From: UBA6016 sp964568395
GTDB lineage: Bacteria; Campylobacterota; Campylobacteria; Campylobacterales; UBA6016
Assembly (NCBI GenBank): GCA_964568395.1
Contig: CAZMPN010000001.1
Location: 135,128 to 199,127 of the forward strand
Direction of reading: 5' to 3'
DNA: 64,000 nt
A program made the translations under genes and the position numbers. Below the pieces are notes generated by a model, which saw nothing but the letters and a program-made list of their open reading frames with translations, searched no databases and was not told the DNA's origin. Shown here in pieces: positions 24,222 to 32,796 of the stretch; the first letter of the stretch is position 1; the number at the start of each line of letters is the position of its first letter.

Positions 24222-24895
24222 AAACGCCAAGGCATATAGCGATTATTATGGACGGTAACGGCAGATGGGCCAAGGAGCGGGGCAAGGCGAGAAGCAAAGG
24301 CCACGAAGAGGGCGCCAAAAACGTAAGAGCGATAACCGAATCGGCCATAAAAGCCGGAGTGAAATACCTTACGTTATATGCTTTCAGCACCGAGAACTGG
24401 GCTAGACCGAAGACGGAAGTGGAATTTTTGATGAAGCTGCTGGAGCGCTATCTTGACAAGGAAGCTGAGAGCTACAGAAAAAACGGTATAAGATTCGAGG
24501 TAATAGGCGACATCTCTAGGTTTTCGGATTCACTCGTAAAAAAGATAGAGTCCATCAGGGTCGAGACCGCGAAAAACAAGAAGCTGACGCAGGTGCTTGC
24601 TATAAACTACGGCGCCAAAGACGAGATAGTGCGAGCGGTAAAAAAAATGCAAAGCTCATCTTTGGAGATAGACGAACAAAATCTGAGCGCGTCTTTGGAT
24701 ACGGCGTTTATGCCCGACGTAGATATGCTTGTCCGTACCGGCGGAGATATGAGGCTCTCAAACTTCATGTTGTGGCAGTCGGCGTATGCGGAGCTGTTTT
24801 TTACAAAAACGCTCTGGCCTGATTTCGGCGAGGAAGAGCTGTTTTCGATGATCGAAGAGTTTAAAACAAGAGAGAGGAGGTTTGGAAAAGTATGA
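24218..24895 (+). CDS. uppS: Isoprenyl transferase (undecaprenyl diphosphate synthase)
   Basis: 225 residues. It condenses isopentenyl diphosphate onto farnesyl diphosphate to form the C55 carrier. Motifs: MDGNGRWAKERG (catalytic Asp), YAFSTENW, and RTGGDMRLSNFMLWQ, where the family more often has RTSGE. Length is slightly short but normal for Campylobacterota. Start TTG 24218, sharing TTGA with the PAP2 stop, and overlapping the prepilin peptidase by 4 bp. It supplies the carrier used by MraY and by the nearby ArnT-like enzymes. Confidence 0.96.
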   Translation: MKTPRHIAIIMDGNGRWAKERGKARSKGHEEGAKNVRAITESAIKAGVKYLTLYAFSTENWARPKTEVEFLMKLLERYLDKEAESYRKNGIRFEVIGDISRFSDSLVKKIESIRVETAKNKKLTQVLAINYGAKDEIVRAVKKMQSSSLEIDEQNLSASLDTAFMPDVDMLVRTGGDMRLSNFMLWQSAYAELFFTKTLWPDFGEEELFSMIEEFKTRERRFGKV

Positions 24896-25644
24896 TAGTC
24901 TTTGCGCTTTTTCTAGGCCTCGTATTCGGCTCTTTTTTGAACGTCCTCATAGTTAGAATACCGAAAGAACAGAGTATCGCAAGGCCTGCTTCGCACTGCC
25001 CGGTTTGTAAAAACCATATCAAGTGGTACCACAACATACCGCTGTTCTCATATCTATTTTTAAAGGGCAGATGCGCCTATTGCGGCTCAAGGATACCCGC
25101 GGTATATCTGATTGTAGAGCTTCTAAGCGGGTTAATATTCGCCCTTATATTTATGAAATCGCCGAACATCTTCTATGCGGTTTGCGTCTCTGTGTCGTTT
25201 ACGCTTTTGCTGGCGCTCTCCATAATAGATATAAGATACAAAGAGGTTCCGGACTCAATAAACCTATCGGCGTTTTTTGCCGGACTCTCGGCCGCGCTTT
25301 TTTACGCCCCGATGCCGACGTTTATCAACTTCATAAACCTTCTGGAGTACGGCAAATCGGCTTTTTTGCTTGCCGGGTTCTTCGTGATGCTTAGATTTGT
25401 CCTCTCATATGCGCTCAAAAAAGAGAGCCTGGGCGAAGCCGATATCATAGTCGCCGCGACGCTAGGCGCGTTGCTTGGCAGCCTTAACGGCTTTTTGGCG
25501 ATATTCGTAGGGGCGCTTTTGTCTTTGGTTCCGGCTTTGATATATAGAAAAAAAGGGGTAAACGAAGTCGCGTTCGTGCCTTTTTTGTCTATCGGCGGCT
25601 TCTTGGTTTTCGTATTCAAAGAACATCTCTGGTTTATGGGATAA
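24892..25644 (+). CDS. Type 4 prepilin peptidase / methyltransferase
   Basis: 250 residues, about 7 membrane helices. It cleaves and N-methylates prepilin-like proteins of type IV pili, type II secretion or DNA uptake. The cytoplasmic zinc-like domain has two CxxC pairs (CPVC, CAYC). The aspartic protease pair is DIRYKEVPD and GEADIIVA; the second deviates from the usual GxGD by Ala for Gly. No pilins are in the window. In C. jejuni the gene at this conserved position is needed for transformation, fitting the ComEA-like gene at 10.2 kb. Confidence 0.9.
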   Translation: MIVFALFLGLVFGSFLNVLIVRIPKEQSIARPASHCPVCKNHIKWYHNIPLFSYLFLKGRCAYCGSRIPAVYLIVELLSGLIFALIFMKSPNIFYAVCVSVSFTLLLALSIIDIRYKEVPDSINLSAFFAGLSAALFYAPMPTFINFINLLEYGKSAFLLAGFFVMLRFVLSYALKKESLGEADIIVAATLGALLGSLNGFLAIFVGALLSLVPALIYRKKGVNEVAFVPFLSIGGFLVFVFKEHLWFMG

Positions 25645-25647
25645 GAT

Positions 25648-26703
25648 GTGAAAAGGGTCGAATCGTACATAGTTGACAACTTCTTGTCGTTTTTTTGGTC
25701 GTTTTTCCTGACGCTTTTTTCGCTCTCGTCGCTTGTCCTTATCATAAGATTGGCCGATCTTACCGGCGTTGCCAATATAGATTTGGCGGATTTTGCCACC
25801 CTGTATCTATTCGGAGTGCCGCAACTGCTTTTCTACACGCTTCCTATAGCGTTTTTCCTGTCGATGGGACTCTCCCTTTCAAAGCTATCGTTCGATAGGG
25901 AGCTTGTGGCGCTCTTCGCTTTGGGCTTGGACGCAAAACGGCTTCTTGCCCCGATAGTGAAAATAGCAGTTATGTTCAGCGCAGCGCTTCTTGTCGTGGG
26001 ATACTTCCTAAACCCGTATAGCACAGCCGTCGCAAAAAATTTCATCGAAAATAAAAAAGGGGCTTCGACTCTTAACGTAAAAGCTAGCGAAGCCGGCCAG
26101 AAGTTCGGCGATTGGCTTGTTTTCGTCTCTGGCGAGGAAGGGGGCGGCTTTAGCGATACGGTGCTATTTTCGACATCCTCCAAAACATCGCTAATAGAAG
26201 AGGCAAAGTCCGACAGAAACTCCACTACGATGATTTTGGCGAAAAACGCGAAGATATTTAACGAAAACGGCATTCCTTCTTTGTTGCTACAAAACGGCAA
26301 AGGGTACAAGATAGAGGATCTAAACTCCTCAAAACTCCTTTATTTTAAAGAGATGAAGATAATGGCCGAGCCGAAAAACGGAGAGTTCGAGGCTGCGGAT
26401 TTTGTCGCCTACTGGATGCAGGCGGCGAACGATAAGAAACGGGCGAAGGATTTCAGCGACGTGTTTTTGACCTCCATGTTTCCGATCTTGTCTTTGTTTT
26501 TTATCCCGGCGATAGGCATAGTAAACCCTAGATACCAAAAAAATAGGGCGCCGATCTATTTTATAGGGGCGATAGCCCTTTTTTACACGCTGATGCTCTC
26601 TATAAATCCATCTCTTACCTACTATGGGATAATAGTCATTGCTCCGGCTTGGTTCTTTGCCGGGCTTATGCTCTACAAAAAGAGCGGTGCGGCCAGGTTT
26701 TAG
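25648..26703 (+). CDS. LptF/LptG-family permease (YjgP/YjgQ)
   Basis: 351 residues. Three membrane helices at the N-terminus (about 12-35, 55-80, 95-120), a large periplasmic beta-jellyroll part (about 125-265), and three helices at the C-terminus. This is the layout of LptF and LptG, the inner-membrane pair that extracts LPS with LptB. I cannot decide between F and G; the partner is not in this window. Start GTG 25648, four bases after the previous stop. Context (lipid A and envelope genes) agrees. Confidence 0.88.
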   Translation: MKRVESYIVDNFLSFFWSFFLTLFSLSSLVLIIRLADLTGVANIDLADFATLYLFGVPQLLFYTLPIAFFLSMGLSLSKLSFDRELVALFALGLDAKRLLAPIVKIAVMFSAALLVVGYFLNPYSTAVAKNFIENKKGASTLNVKASEAGQKFGDWLVFVSGEEGGGFSDTVLFSTSSKTSLIEEAKSDRNSTTMILAKNAKIFNENGIPSLLLQNGKGYKIEDLNSSKLLYFKEMKIMAEPKNGEFEAADFVAYWMQAANDKKRAKDFSDVFLTSMFPILSLFFIPAIGIVNPRYQKNRAPIYFIGAIALFYTLMLSINPSLTYYGIIVIAPAWFFAGLMLYKKSGAARF

Positions 26704-26706
26704 CGC

Positions 26707-27468
26707 TTGAGAGTGCTAGCTATAGTCTCCTATGACGGCAGCCGGTTTTACGGCTCCCAGATACAAAATAGCGGGCGCTCTACGATTATGGGCGAGTTTG
26801 CAAAAGCCCTTTCGTCGGTCGGCATCTTTGCCGCGCCGATAGCTTCCGGGCGCACAGATACCGGGGTGCACGCCTTGCGTCAACCTATAGCGTTCGACCT
26901 TCCGCCTTTTTGGGAAGAGCAGGTCGGAAACGGCGCCTCATCCTTCTTGCTCTCGCACCTAAACCGTAAACTCTCCCCATATATACGAATAAACAAGCTA
27001 TATAAAGTATGCGACGATTTCAATCCGAGATTTGACGCGCTTAGGCGTTCGTATAGGTATATCGTCGCTACGAAGCCGTCCGTGTTTTGTTCGGACTATG
27101 CCGCTTTTGTTCCTCATATCGACGAGGAAGCCGTGCAAGAAGCGATAGGTGCGTTCGAGGGCGTGCACGATTTTAGGTTTTTCAAAAAAAACGGAAGCGA
27201 AACGGAAAACGACATAAGGGAGATATATAAAGCCCGCTTCTACAAAAAAAACGGCCTATATGTGTTTAATTTCGAGGCCAACGGATTTTTAAGAAGCCAG
27301 ATACGTCTTAGCGTCGGTTTTTTGCTTGCGCTATCCGAGGGTAGACATACCAAAGAGGAGCTTTTGGAGCAGTTGGACGCCAAAAAAAGACACTTCAGCA
27401 AGCCAGCACCGCCAAATGGGCTATATCTGAGTCGCGTCGCGTACGGTAAGCCTTTTTTGCCTCTATAG
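26707..27468 (+). CDS. truA: tRNA pseudouridine synthase A
   Basis: 253 residues. It makes pseudouridine at positions 38-40 in the anticodon arm of tRNAs. The catalytic Asp is in GRTDTGVHA (about residue 58), with the nearby FDALRRSYRY motif and the C-terminal NGFLRSQIR. Start TTG 26707, only 3 bases after the LptF/G stop; an in-frame GTG two codons later is possible. It ends inside the last 6 bases of the convergent dgkA gene. Confidence 0.95.
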   Translation: MRVLAIVSYDGSRFYGSQIQNSGRSTIMGEFAKALSSVGIFAAPIASGRTDTGVHALRQPIAFDLPPFWEEQVGNGASSFLLSHLNRKLSPYIRINKLYKVCDDFNPRFDALRRSYRYIVATKPSVFCSDYAAFVPHIDEEAVQEAIGAFEGVHDFRFFKKNGSETENDIREIYKARFYKKNGLYVFNFEANGFLRSQIRLSVGFLLALSEGRHTKEELLEQLDAKKRHFSKPAPPNGLYLSRVAYGKPFLPL

Positions 27469-27825
27469 TACAAATTCCCCCATCAATACCGCACTCCATA
27501 TCAAAAACGCAAACACTACCGACACCAAAACCACGGCCGCCGCGGCATCCTTGGCCTTTTTCGCCCTTTCGTCGAATTCCAAGGTTACGAGGTCTACGGT
27601 GCGTTCTATCGCGCTGTTGATCATCTCGGCTATAATGATTGGAAACATGGAGAAAAACAGCAGCGCCTTCGAGACGGTGGATATGTCGAGAAGCGCTATA
27701 AGGGCTGTGGCGCCTATGAACAAAGCGATCTCTATCTGCAGCGCCGTTTCGTTTTTTAGCACCTCCAAAAATCCGTCTATTCCGTGGCTCGTATTTTTGA
27801 TGATATTAAATCTTTTTCGCCTCAT
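27463..27825 (-). CDS. dgkA: Diacylglycerol kinase
   Basis: 120 residues with three membrane helices, the usual size for this trimeric enzyme. It phosphorylates diacylglycerol to phosphatidate at the inner membrane, recycling lipid released when membrane phospholipids donate head groups. The active-site segment is EMINSAIERTVDLV with the following KDAAAAVV helix. ATG 27825 follows a strong GGAGGGG site, and a TAAAAT lies at 27847-27852 on this strand. Single gene, convergent with truA and divergent from the AEC transporter. No unusual residues seen. Confidence 0.94.
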   Translation of the reverse strand: MRRKRFNIIKNTSHGIDGFLEVLKNETALQIEIALFIGATALIALLDISTVSKALLFFSMFPIIIAEMINSAIERTVDLVTLEFDERAKKAKDAAAAVVLVSVVFAFLIWSAVLMGEFVL

Positions 27826-27863
27826 AAGCCCCTCCGTCTGCCGACTATTTTATCTCTTTATAC

Positions 27864-27869
27864 TATAAT
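27864..27869 (+). promoter_or_regulatory. -10 element of the AEC-uppP operon
   Basis: A perfect TATAAT ending 6 nt before ATG 27876, with no ribosome site in the 6-nt gap. Possible leaderless promoter. Confidence 0.55.
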
Positions 27870-27875
27870 TTGACG

Positions 27876-28766
27876 ATGTTTGAGGGTGTTTTTTTAATTT
27901 TTTGTTTTTTGCTTATCGGTTTTGCCATGAAGGCGGCAAAGAGGGATTATTCCGACGTTTTAATACAGTTTTGTGTCACGGTAGCCTTTCCGGCTCTCAT
28001 TATAGAGAAGCTCTACTATCTCAAAATAGAACCGGAAAGCTTCATGGTTGCGTTTATCGCCGTCTGCTCGATATTTATAGGTTTTTTGTTTGGGTTTTTG
28101 CTCTCCCTTGCGCTTAGATTCGATAGGCCGACAAGCGCCGTAGCGATAATGGCGTGCGGTCTTGGCAATACCTCTTTCGTTGGTTTCCCTTTTATCGAGG
28201 CGCTATATGGAAGCGACGCGATATCGTACGGCCTTTTCTTCGACCAGTTCGGCAGCTTCCTGCTTCTGACGATTTTTGGCTCTATGATTGCCGCATGGGG
28301 ACAGGGCAGGGACAGCAGTCTTAAAAAGCTTGTCAAAAGCGTTTTCACGTTCCCGCCGTTCTTGGCTATTTTGGCCGCATTCGCGATGAAGCCGTTCGTG
28401 TTGCCTGGCGTATTTCTGGCTGGATGCGAGAAGCTGGCGGTAGTGCTGTTGCCGCTTGTTACTATCGCCGTCGGGATGAAGATAGATCTTAGGCATATAG
28501 GAAGCAGCATCCAAAATACGGGCGCTATTTTGCTGCTTAAGATGGTCGCTTTGCCGCTTGTAGTCCTCTCGGCTTTGAGGCTTGGCGCCGTAGAGATTAA
28601 TACGGCCATGAAGGTTGCCGTAATCGAGTCGGCGATGCCTCCTATGGTGATGGTGGCCGTATTCGCGATGAGATATTCGCTCAACGAAAAGCTGGCCGTT
28701 TCCGCGGTAGCGCTAGGCGTGTTCGCGTCGTTCGCGGTAATTCCTGTATTTTATTATTTGGCATAA
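27876..28766 (+). CDS. AEC-family (auxin efflux carrier type) transporter
   Basis: 296 residues, ten membrane helices in the 5+5 inverted repeat typical of the family. Recognisable stretches are the CGLGNTSFVGFP segment of helix 4 and PLVTIAVGMK at helix 6-7. Members export or import small organic anions such as malonate or malate; no substrate can be assigned. I start at ATG 27876 (an in-frame TTG lies 6 nt earlier). A TATAAT ends 6 nt before it. uppP follows 9 bp downstream, so they are probably co-transcribed. Confidence 0.87.
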   Translation: MFEGVFLIFCFLLIGFAMKAAKRDYSDVLIQFCVTVAFPALIIEKLYYLKIEPESFMVAFIAVCSIFIGFLFGFLLSLALRFDRPTSAVAIMACGLGNTSFVGFPFIEALYGSDAISYGLFFDQFGSFLLLTIFGSMIAAWGQGRDSSLKKLVKSVFTFPPFLAILAAFAMKPFVLPGVFLAGCEKLAVVLLPLVTIAVGMKIDLRHIGSSIQNTGAILLLKMVALPLVVLSALRLGAVEINTAMKVAVIESAMPPMVMVAVFAMRYSLNEKLAVSAVALGVFASFAVIPVFYYLA

Positions 28767-28775
28767 GGGGTCTTG

Positions 28776-29540
28776 ATGGGTATATTTGAAGCGATAATGC
28801 TAGGAATCGTAGAGGGGCTCACGGAGTTTCTCCCGATATCGTCGACGGGGCACCTGATACTGGCGTCCAAGCTGCTAGGCATAGAGCAGACCGACATACA
28901 TAAAAGCTTTGAGGTCGTGATACAGATGGGGTCTATTCTGGCTGTCATAGTCATATATTTCGAGAAGCTGATAAAAAATCTCAACCTGGCAAAAAAACTG
29001 GCCGTCGCCTTCCTGCCGACCGGGATACTGGGATTTTTGCTATATAAGCATATAAAGGCGCTTTTTGCTCCGGAAACGGTGGCGTTTATGCTGATAGCCG
29101 GGGGTATATTTTTCATAGCGTTGGAATTTTTCTACAAGGAAAAAGAGCACCATGTGCACAAAGTGGAGGAGATAAGCTACAAACAGGCGCTTCTCATAGG
29201 GTTTGCCCAGTCTTTCGCGATGGTGCCCGGTACGAGCCGTTCGGGGGCCACGATAATAGGCGGGCTTCTGGCCGGTCTAAACAGAAGATGCGCCGTCGAG
29301 TTCTCGTTTTTGCTCGCCGTCCCTACGATGATCATAGCCTCCGCCTACGATATGCTAAAAAACTTTTCGCACTTTGACGGAAGCGATAGCGCCAATTTGG
29401 CCGCAGGTTTTGTCGCCGCTTTTATCGTCGGGATGATAGCCATAAAGTGGTTTTTGAGGTTCGTCTCAAAATTTAGTTTCGTGCCGTTTGGTATATACAG
29501 GATTGTGCTCGGCGTACTGTTTTTATATATTCTTTTTTGA
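28776..29540 (+). CDS. uppP: Undecaprenyl-diphosphatase
   Basis: 254 residues, about 8 membrane helices. It dephosphorylates undecaprenyl diphosphate on the periplasmic side, recycling the carrier after wall and LPS synthesis; overexpression gives bacitracin resistance in the family. Both signature regions are seen: EGLTEFLPISSTGHL near the N-terminus and MVPGTSRSGATI in the second half. I start at ATG 28776 (AAGGGG site 6-7 nt upstream); an in-frame TTG lies one codon earlier. A T-rich tail follows the stop with no clear hairpin. Confidence 0.96.
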   Translation: MGIFEAIMLGIVEGLTEFLPISSTGHLILASKLLGIEQTDIHKSFEVVIQMGSILAVIVIYFEKLIKNLNLAKKLAVAFLPTGILGFLLYKHIKALFAPETVAFMLIAGGIFFIALEFFYKEKEHHVHKVEEISYKQALLIGFAQSFAMVPGTSRSGATIIGGLLAGLNRRCAVEFSFLLAVPTMIIASAYDMLKNFSHFDGSDSANLAAGFVAAFIVGMIAIKWFLRFVSKFSFVPFGIYRIVLGVLFLYILF

Positions 29541-29587
29541 TTTTTTTGATTACAATATAGGCATAGCTAAAAAAGGTTTCTAGGGTA

Positions 29588-30019
29588 ATGGCTGAAAACG
29601 AAAACCAAAAAGAGATAGGCCTCGAAGAAGAGCAAAATATCGTCAGGAGCATCGTGCGCTCCTGTATATATATCTGCATGCACTACAAAGAGGCAAAAAA
29701 GATATTCGACCTAGTAAATATGGGCTCTTTGTGTTCGGGTAGAGTTTGTATAGGCGATATATCAGAATCCCCAATAGGATTCGTGATTGAAGCTGTAGGC
29801 ACGAAAAGCTATATCTATTACAACTCAAAACTCTTAAAAGTAAAGTATGTTGCCGAAAATCATGAGATACTAAGATCTATCGCCGAAGATGTAGACTCGA
29901 TGCAGTTTAGGCTGGACGAGAGGCTAAGAGAGGTTATGAAAGATATGACCGAAGAGATAAAAGAGCTGATTATGAAGAAAATTGATGCAGATATTGCGAT
30001 GATGAATAGGAGTTTATAA
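29588..30019 (+). CDS. Unknown cytoplasmic protein, 143 aa, next to a CHASE histidine kinase
   Basis: No signal peptide or membrane segment. Residues about 1-25 are acidic. A Cys-containing middle part (SCIYICMHY; GSLCSGRVCIGD) and a beta-rich stretch (IGFVIEAVG, YIYYNSKLLKVKY) follow. The last 50 residues form a charged, probably coiled helix (DERLREVMKDMTEEIKEL). I do not recognise the family. AGGG lies just before ATG 29588, and an extended -10 (TG-AT-TACAAT) is at 29551. The next gene, a sensor kinase, starts 63 bp downstream, so a shared function is possible. Base use is more AT-rich than upstream. Confidence 0.7.
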   Translation: MAENENQKEIGLEEEQNIVRSIVRSCIYICMHYKEAKKIFDLVNMGSLCSGRVCIGDISESPIGFVIEAVGTKSYIYYNSKLLKVKYVAENHEILRSIAEDVDSMQFRLDERLREVMKDMTEEIKELIMKKIDADIAMMNRSL

Positions 30020-30082
30020 TAAAGATATAAGAATTACTTTATAAGAATATATATTTATTATATTTTAAACAAGCGATATATT

Positions 30083-32311
30083 ATGTCTTGCCCCTGCGTA
30101 AAGTTTTTTAAAACCAGATTTGCTTCATATCTTCTGCTCACAATAGGTGTTATGATTAGTATATCCGCCTATATACATCTAAATAAAAATTTTGAAGAGA
30201 GAGAGCGTCTTAGATTTTTGACGGTCACGAAACAGGCTTCGATGCTTGTCAAAAATAGAATGGACGCATATCGCCAAACCTTGTATGCCGGTGCTGGACT
30301 GTTTAATGCATCAGATAATGTGTCAAGAGCGGAGTGGCGGAGCTTTGTAAAATCTCTCAAAATAGAACAAAACTTTCCAGGGGTGCAAGGGCTTGGCTAT
30401 AGCGAAGTGGTGCATCCTCCTGAAAAAGAGAGACATATAGCAAGGATAAGAGCGGAGGGTTTCCCGGATTTTAATATTAAGCCAGTCGGCATAAGGGATA
30501 TATACACATCTATTATCTATCTAGAGCCTTTTAATGAAAGAAACAAGAGGGCGTTCGGATATGACATGTATTCGGAAGAAGTGCGCAGAGAGGCTTTAAA
30601 CAGGGCTGTATTCGGCGGCGGTACGTCTGCGCTAACGGGCAAGGTTCATCTACTTCAAGAGAACAATGTGGACGTGCAGGCCGGTTTTTTGATGTACGTG
30701 CCGGTGTATCGCAAAAATATGCCACTTGATACAAGAGAGCAAAAAATGGCCGCCATACAAGGATTTGTGTACGCTCCGTTTCGTGCCAAGGATTTGATGA
30801 GCGGGGTCATGGGCAATAGATATAAAGATATAGACCTTGAGATTTACGACGGGACTGCTATAGACAAAGCAAATTTGATGTTTGACGCCCATCTCGGCCA
30901 TGAAGACGGCATTGATAGTTCGTTGTCGGATATAGTGTTGTTAAATATAGACGGTAGAACGTGGACGCTTTATTTTAGGCCGCTGAAAGGTTTTTTTGAC
31001 GAGGGAAAAAGCAACGAATCGCTATATGTGCTAATAGGCGGCATACTGCTCTCTTTTGCCGTATTTGTGATTATGCTCTCCTTGGTGCGGACAAAAGAGA
31101 GGGCACAAGAGCTTGCCGAGAGAATAACAAAAGAGCTATCCATATCCGAAGAGAGGCTTAGGTTTGCGCTTGAAGGCTCCGGAGATGGGATATGGGATTG
31201 GAATATCAAGACAAACGAAGTCTTTTTCTCTAAAAGATGGAAAGAGATGCTTGGCTTTGCGGAGGATGAGATAAGTAATGATATTGAGGAGTGGAAGTCA
31301 AGGGTATGTACCGACGACGTAGAGAAGGTAAACTCCGATATACAAGCCTATTTTGAAGGCAGGACGCCAATCTATATAAACGAGCATAGAGTCCAAACGA
31401 AAGACGGCTCATACAAATGGATACTAGACCGCGGAATAGTCGTCGCACGGGATGAGGACGGAAATCCGCTTAGAATGGTAGGTTCCCATACGGATATAAC
31501 GGCTCAAAAGGAGGCCGAAGAGAAACTAAAAAGTATAAACGAGCATCTATCAAAAATAGTAGAAGAGGAAACCGCGAAAAGGATAGAAAAAGACAAGTTG
31601 CTAATTCAACAATCCAAGCTTGCCACGATGGGCGAGATGATAGGAGCCATAGGTCACCAGTGGAGACAACCTCTAAACTCTCTAGGGATTTTGGTGCAGG
31701 ATACTATCTTTGCGTATAAATACGGCGAGCTGGACGAGAAATATCTGGAGCAGTTCAAAGACAATGCGATGCAGATGATCCGTAATATGTCCGGTACGAT
31801 AGACGATTTCAAAAACTTCTTCTCCCCGAATAAAAGAGAGGAGCAGTTTTTTATCGAGGATGCGGTCGCCCAAACTCTCAAAATACTTGAAGCACAGTTC
31901 AAAAATAACGATATCGAGATAGTTTTTGATTCCGAGAGCATCAGAAAACACTCGTATATATGTTATAAAAACGAGTTAAATCAGGTCATCTTAAATATAT
32001 TGGCGAATGCGAAAGACGTACTGCTGGAGAGAAAACCGACGGTGCGCTTTATCAAAATAGACGTTGAAAATAGCGATAACGGCGTAGAAATATCGATTGA
32101 GGATTCGGCAGGCGGAATAGCCGAAGATATTATCGGAAAAGTATTTGATTCGTATTTTACGACAAAAGGCGACGAGAAAGGAACAGGTATAGGTCTTTAT
32201 ATGTCCAAAAATATTATCGAAGAGCATCTGGGTGGCAAGATATGGGTCGAAAATACGCCAAACGGAGCCAGATTCAAAATATGGCTCCCAAATAAGGAGG
32301 TGCAAGATTAG
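30083..32311 (+). CDS. CHASE-PAS sensor histidine kinase
   Basis: 742 residues. Membrane helix about 12-32, a periplasmic CHASE domain (about 75-275; FPGVQGLGYSEVV), a second membrane helix about 305-330, a PAS domain with PAC tail (about 345-475), then the kinase. The phospho-His lies in GAIGHQWRQPLNSL, the N box is NQVILNILANAK, and the ATP lid motifs are DSAGGI and GTGIGLYM. There is no receiver domain and no response regulator beside it, so it is an orphan kinase. The CHASE ligand is unknown. Only a weak ribosome site precedes ATG 30083. The gene is more AT-rich than its neighbours. Its last 4 bases overlap the convergent HIT gene. Confidence 0.92.
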   Translation: MSCPCVKFFKTRFASYLLLTIGVMISISAYIHLNKNFEERERLRFLTVTKQASMLVKNRMDAYRQTLYAGAGLFNASDNVSRAEWRSFVKSLKIEQNFPGVQGLGYSEVVHPPEKERHIARIRAEGFPDFNIKPVGIRDIYTSIIYLEPFNERNKRAFGYDMYSEEVRREALNRAVFGGGTSALTGKVHLLQENNVDVQAGFLMYVPVYRKNMPLDTREQKMAAIQGFVYAPFRAKDLMSGVMGNRYKDIDLEIYDGTAIDKANLMFDAHLGHEDGIDSSLSDIVLLNIDGRTWTLYFRPLKGFFDEGKSNESLYVLIGGILLSFAVFVIMLSLVRTKERAQELAERITKELSISEERLRFALEGSGDGIWDWNIKTNEVFFSKRWKEMLGFAEDEISNDIEEWKSRVCTDDVEKVNSDIQAYFEGRTPIYINEHRVQTKDGSYKWILDRGIVVARDEDGNPLRMVGSHTDITAQKEAEEKLKSINEHLSKIVEEETAKRIEKDKLLIQQSKLATMGEMIGAIGHQWRQPLNSLGILVQDTIFAYKYGELDEKYLEQFKDNAMQMIRNMSGTIDDFKNFFSPNKREEQFFIEDAVAQTLKILEAQFKNNDIEIVFDSESIRKHSYICYKNELNQVILNILANAKDVLLERKPTVRFIKIDVENSDNGVEISIEDSAGGIAEDIIGKVFDSYFTTKGDEKGTGIGLYMSKNIIEEHLGGKIWVENTPNGARFKIWLPNKEVQD

Positions 32312-32796
32312 AGCCGACTTAAAAAAGCGGCCTTGACCCTCTCGTAGACTTCGTCGAAATCTATGGAGTAGACCCTGGCGTCACCTATTGCGGTGATAAA
32401 GTTCGTATCCTTGTGCCATCTAGGGAGCAGATGCAGATGTATATGCTCGGCTATTCCGGCGCCGGCGGCGTCTCCTAGGTTCATACCTATGTTGACGCTG
32501 TTTGTGTGAAACTCCTCTTTTAGAGCCGCTACGCCTTTTTGCGCAAGTAGCGCCATATGCTGCCAATGCTCGGCAGGCAAGCTTTCAAGCGAGTCGGTAT
32601 GCTGATGCGGTATTATCATAAAATGCCCCGGCGTATATGGGTATTTATTCATAACCGCAAAACAGACCTCGTCTCTATATAGCACTCTCTGCTCTCTATC
32701 CAAAGATGGGTTTTGCGAAATTTCGCAAAAAACGCAGCTGCCCTTCTCTTTCTCTTTCACGTACGGCGTCCTCCATGGCGCATATAGGTGTTCCAT
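32308..32796 (-). CDS. HIT-family nucleotide hydrolase
   Basis: 162 residues. The histidine-triad motif HIHLHLLPRW is complete (about residue 110). An N-terminal CxxC pair (CVFCEI) and a C-terminal His may bind zinc, as in the HIT proteins of this size. These enzymes hydrolyse AMP-linked or phosphoramidate nucleotides; the substrate here is not known. I start at ATG 32796, which overlaps the murF stop (TGATG); a TTG one codon earlier is possible. Coupled downstream of murF. Confidence 0.9.
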   Translation of the reverse strand: MEHLYAPWRTPYVKEKEKGSCVFCEISQNPSLDREQRVLYRDEVCFAVMNKYPYTPGHFMIIPHQHTDSLESLPAEHWQHMALLAQKGVAALKEEFHTNSVNIGMNLGDAAGAGIAEHIHLHLLPRWHKDTNFITAIGDARVYSIDFDEVYERVKAAFLSRL

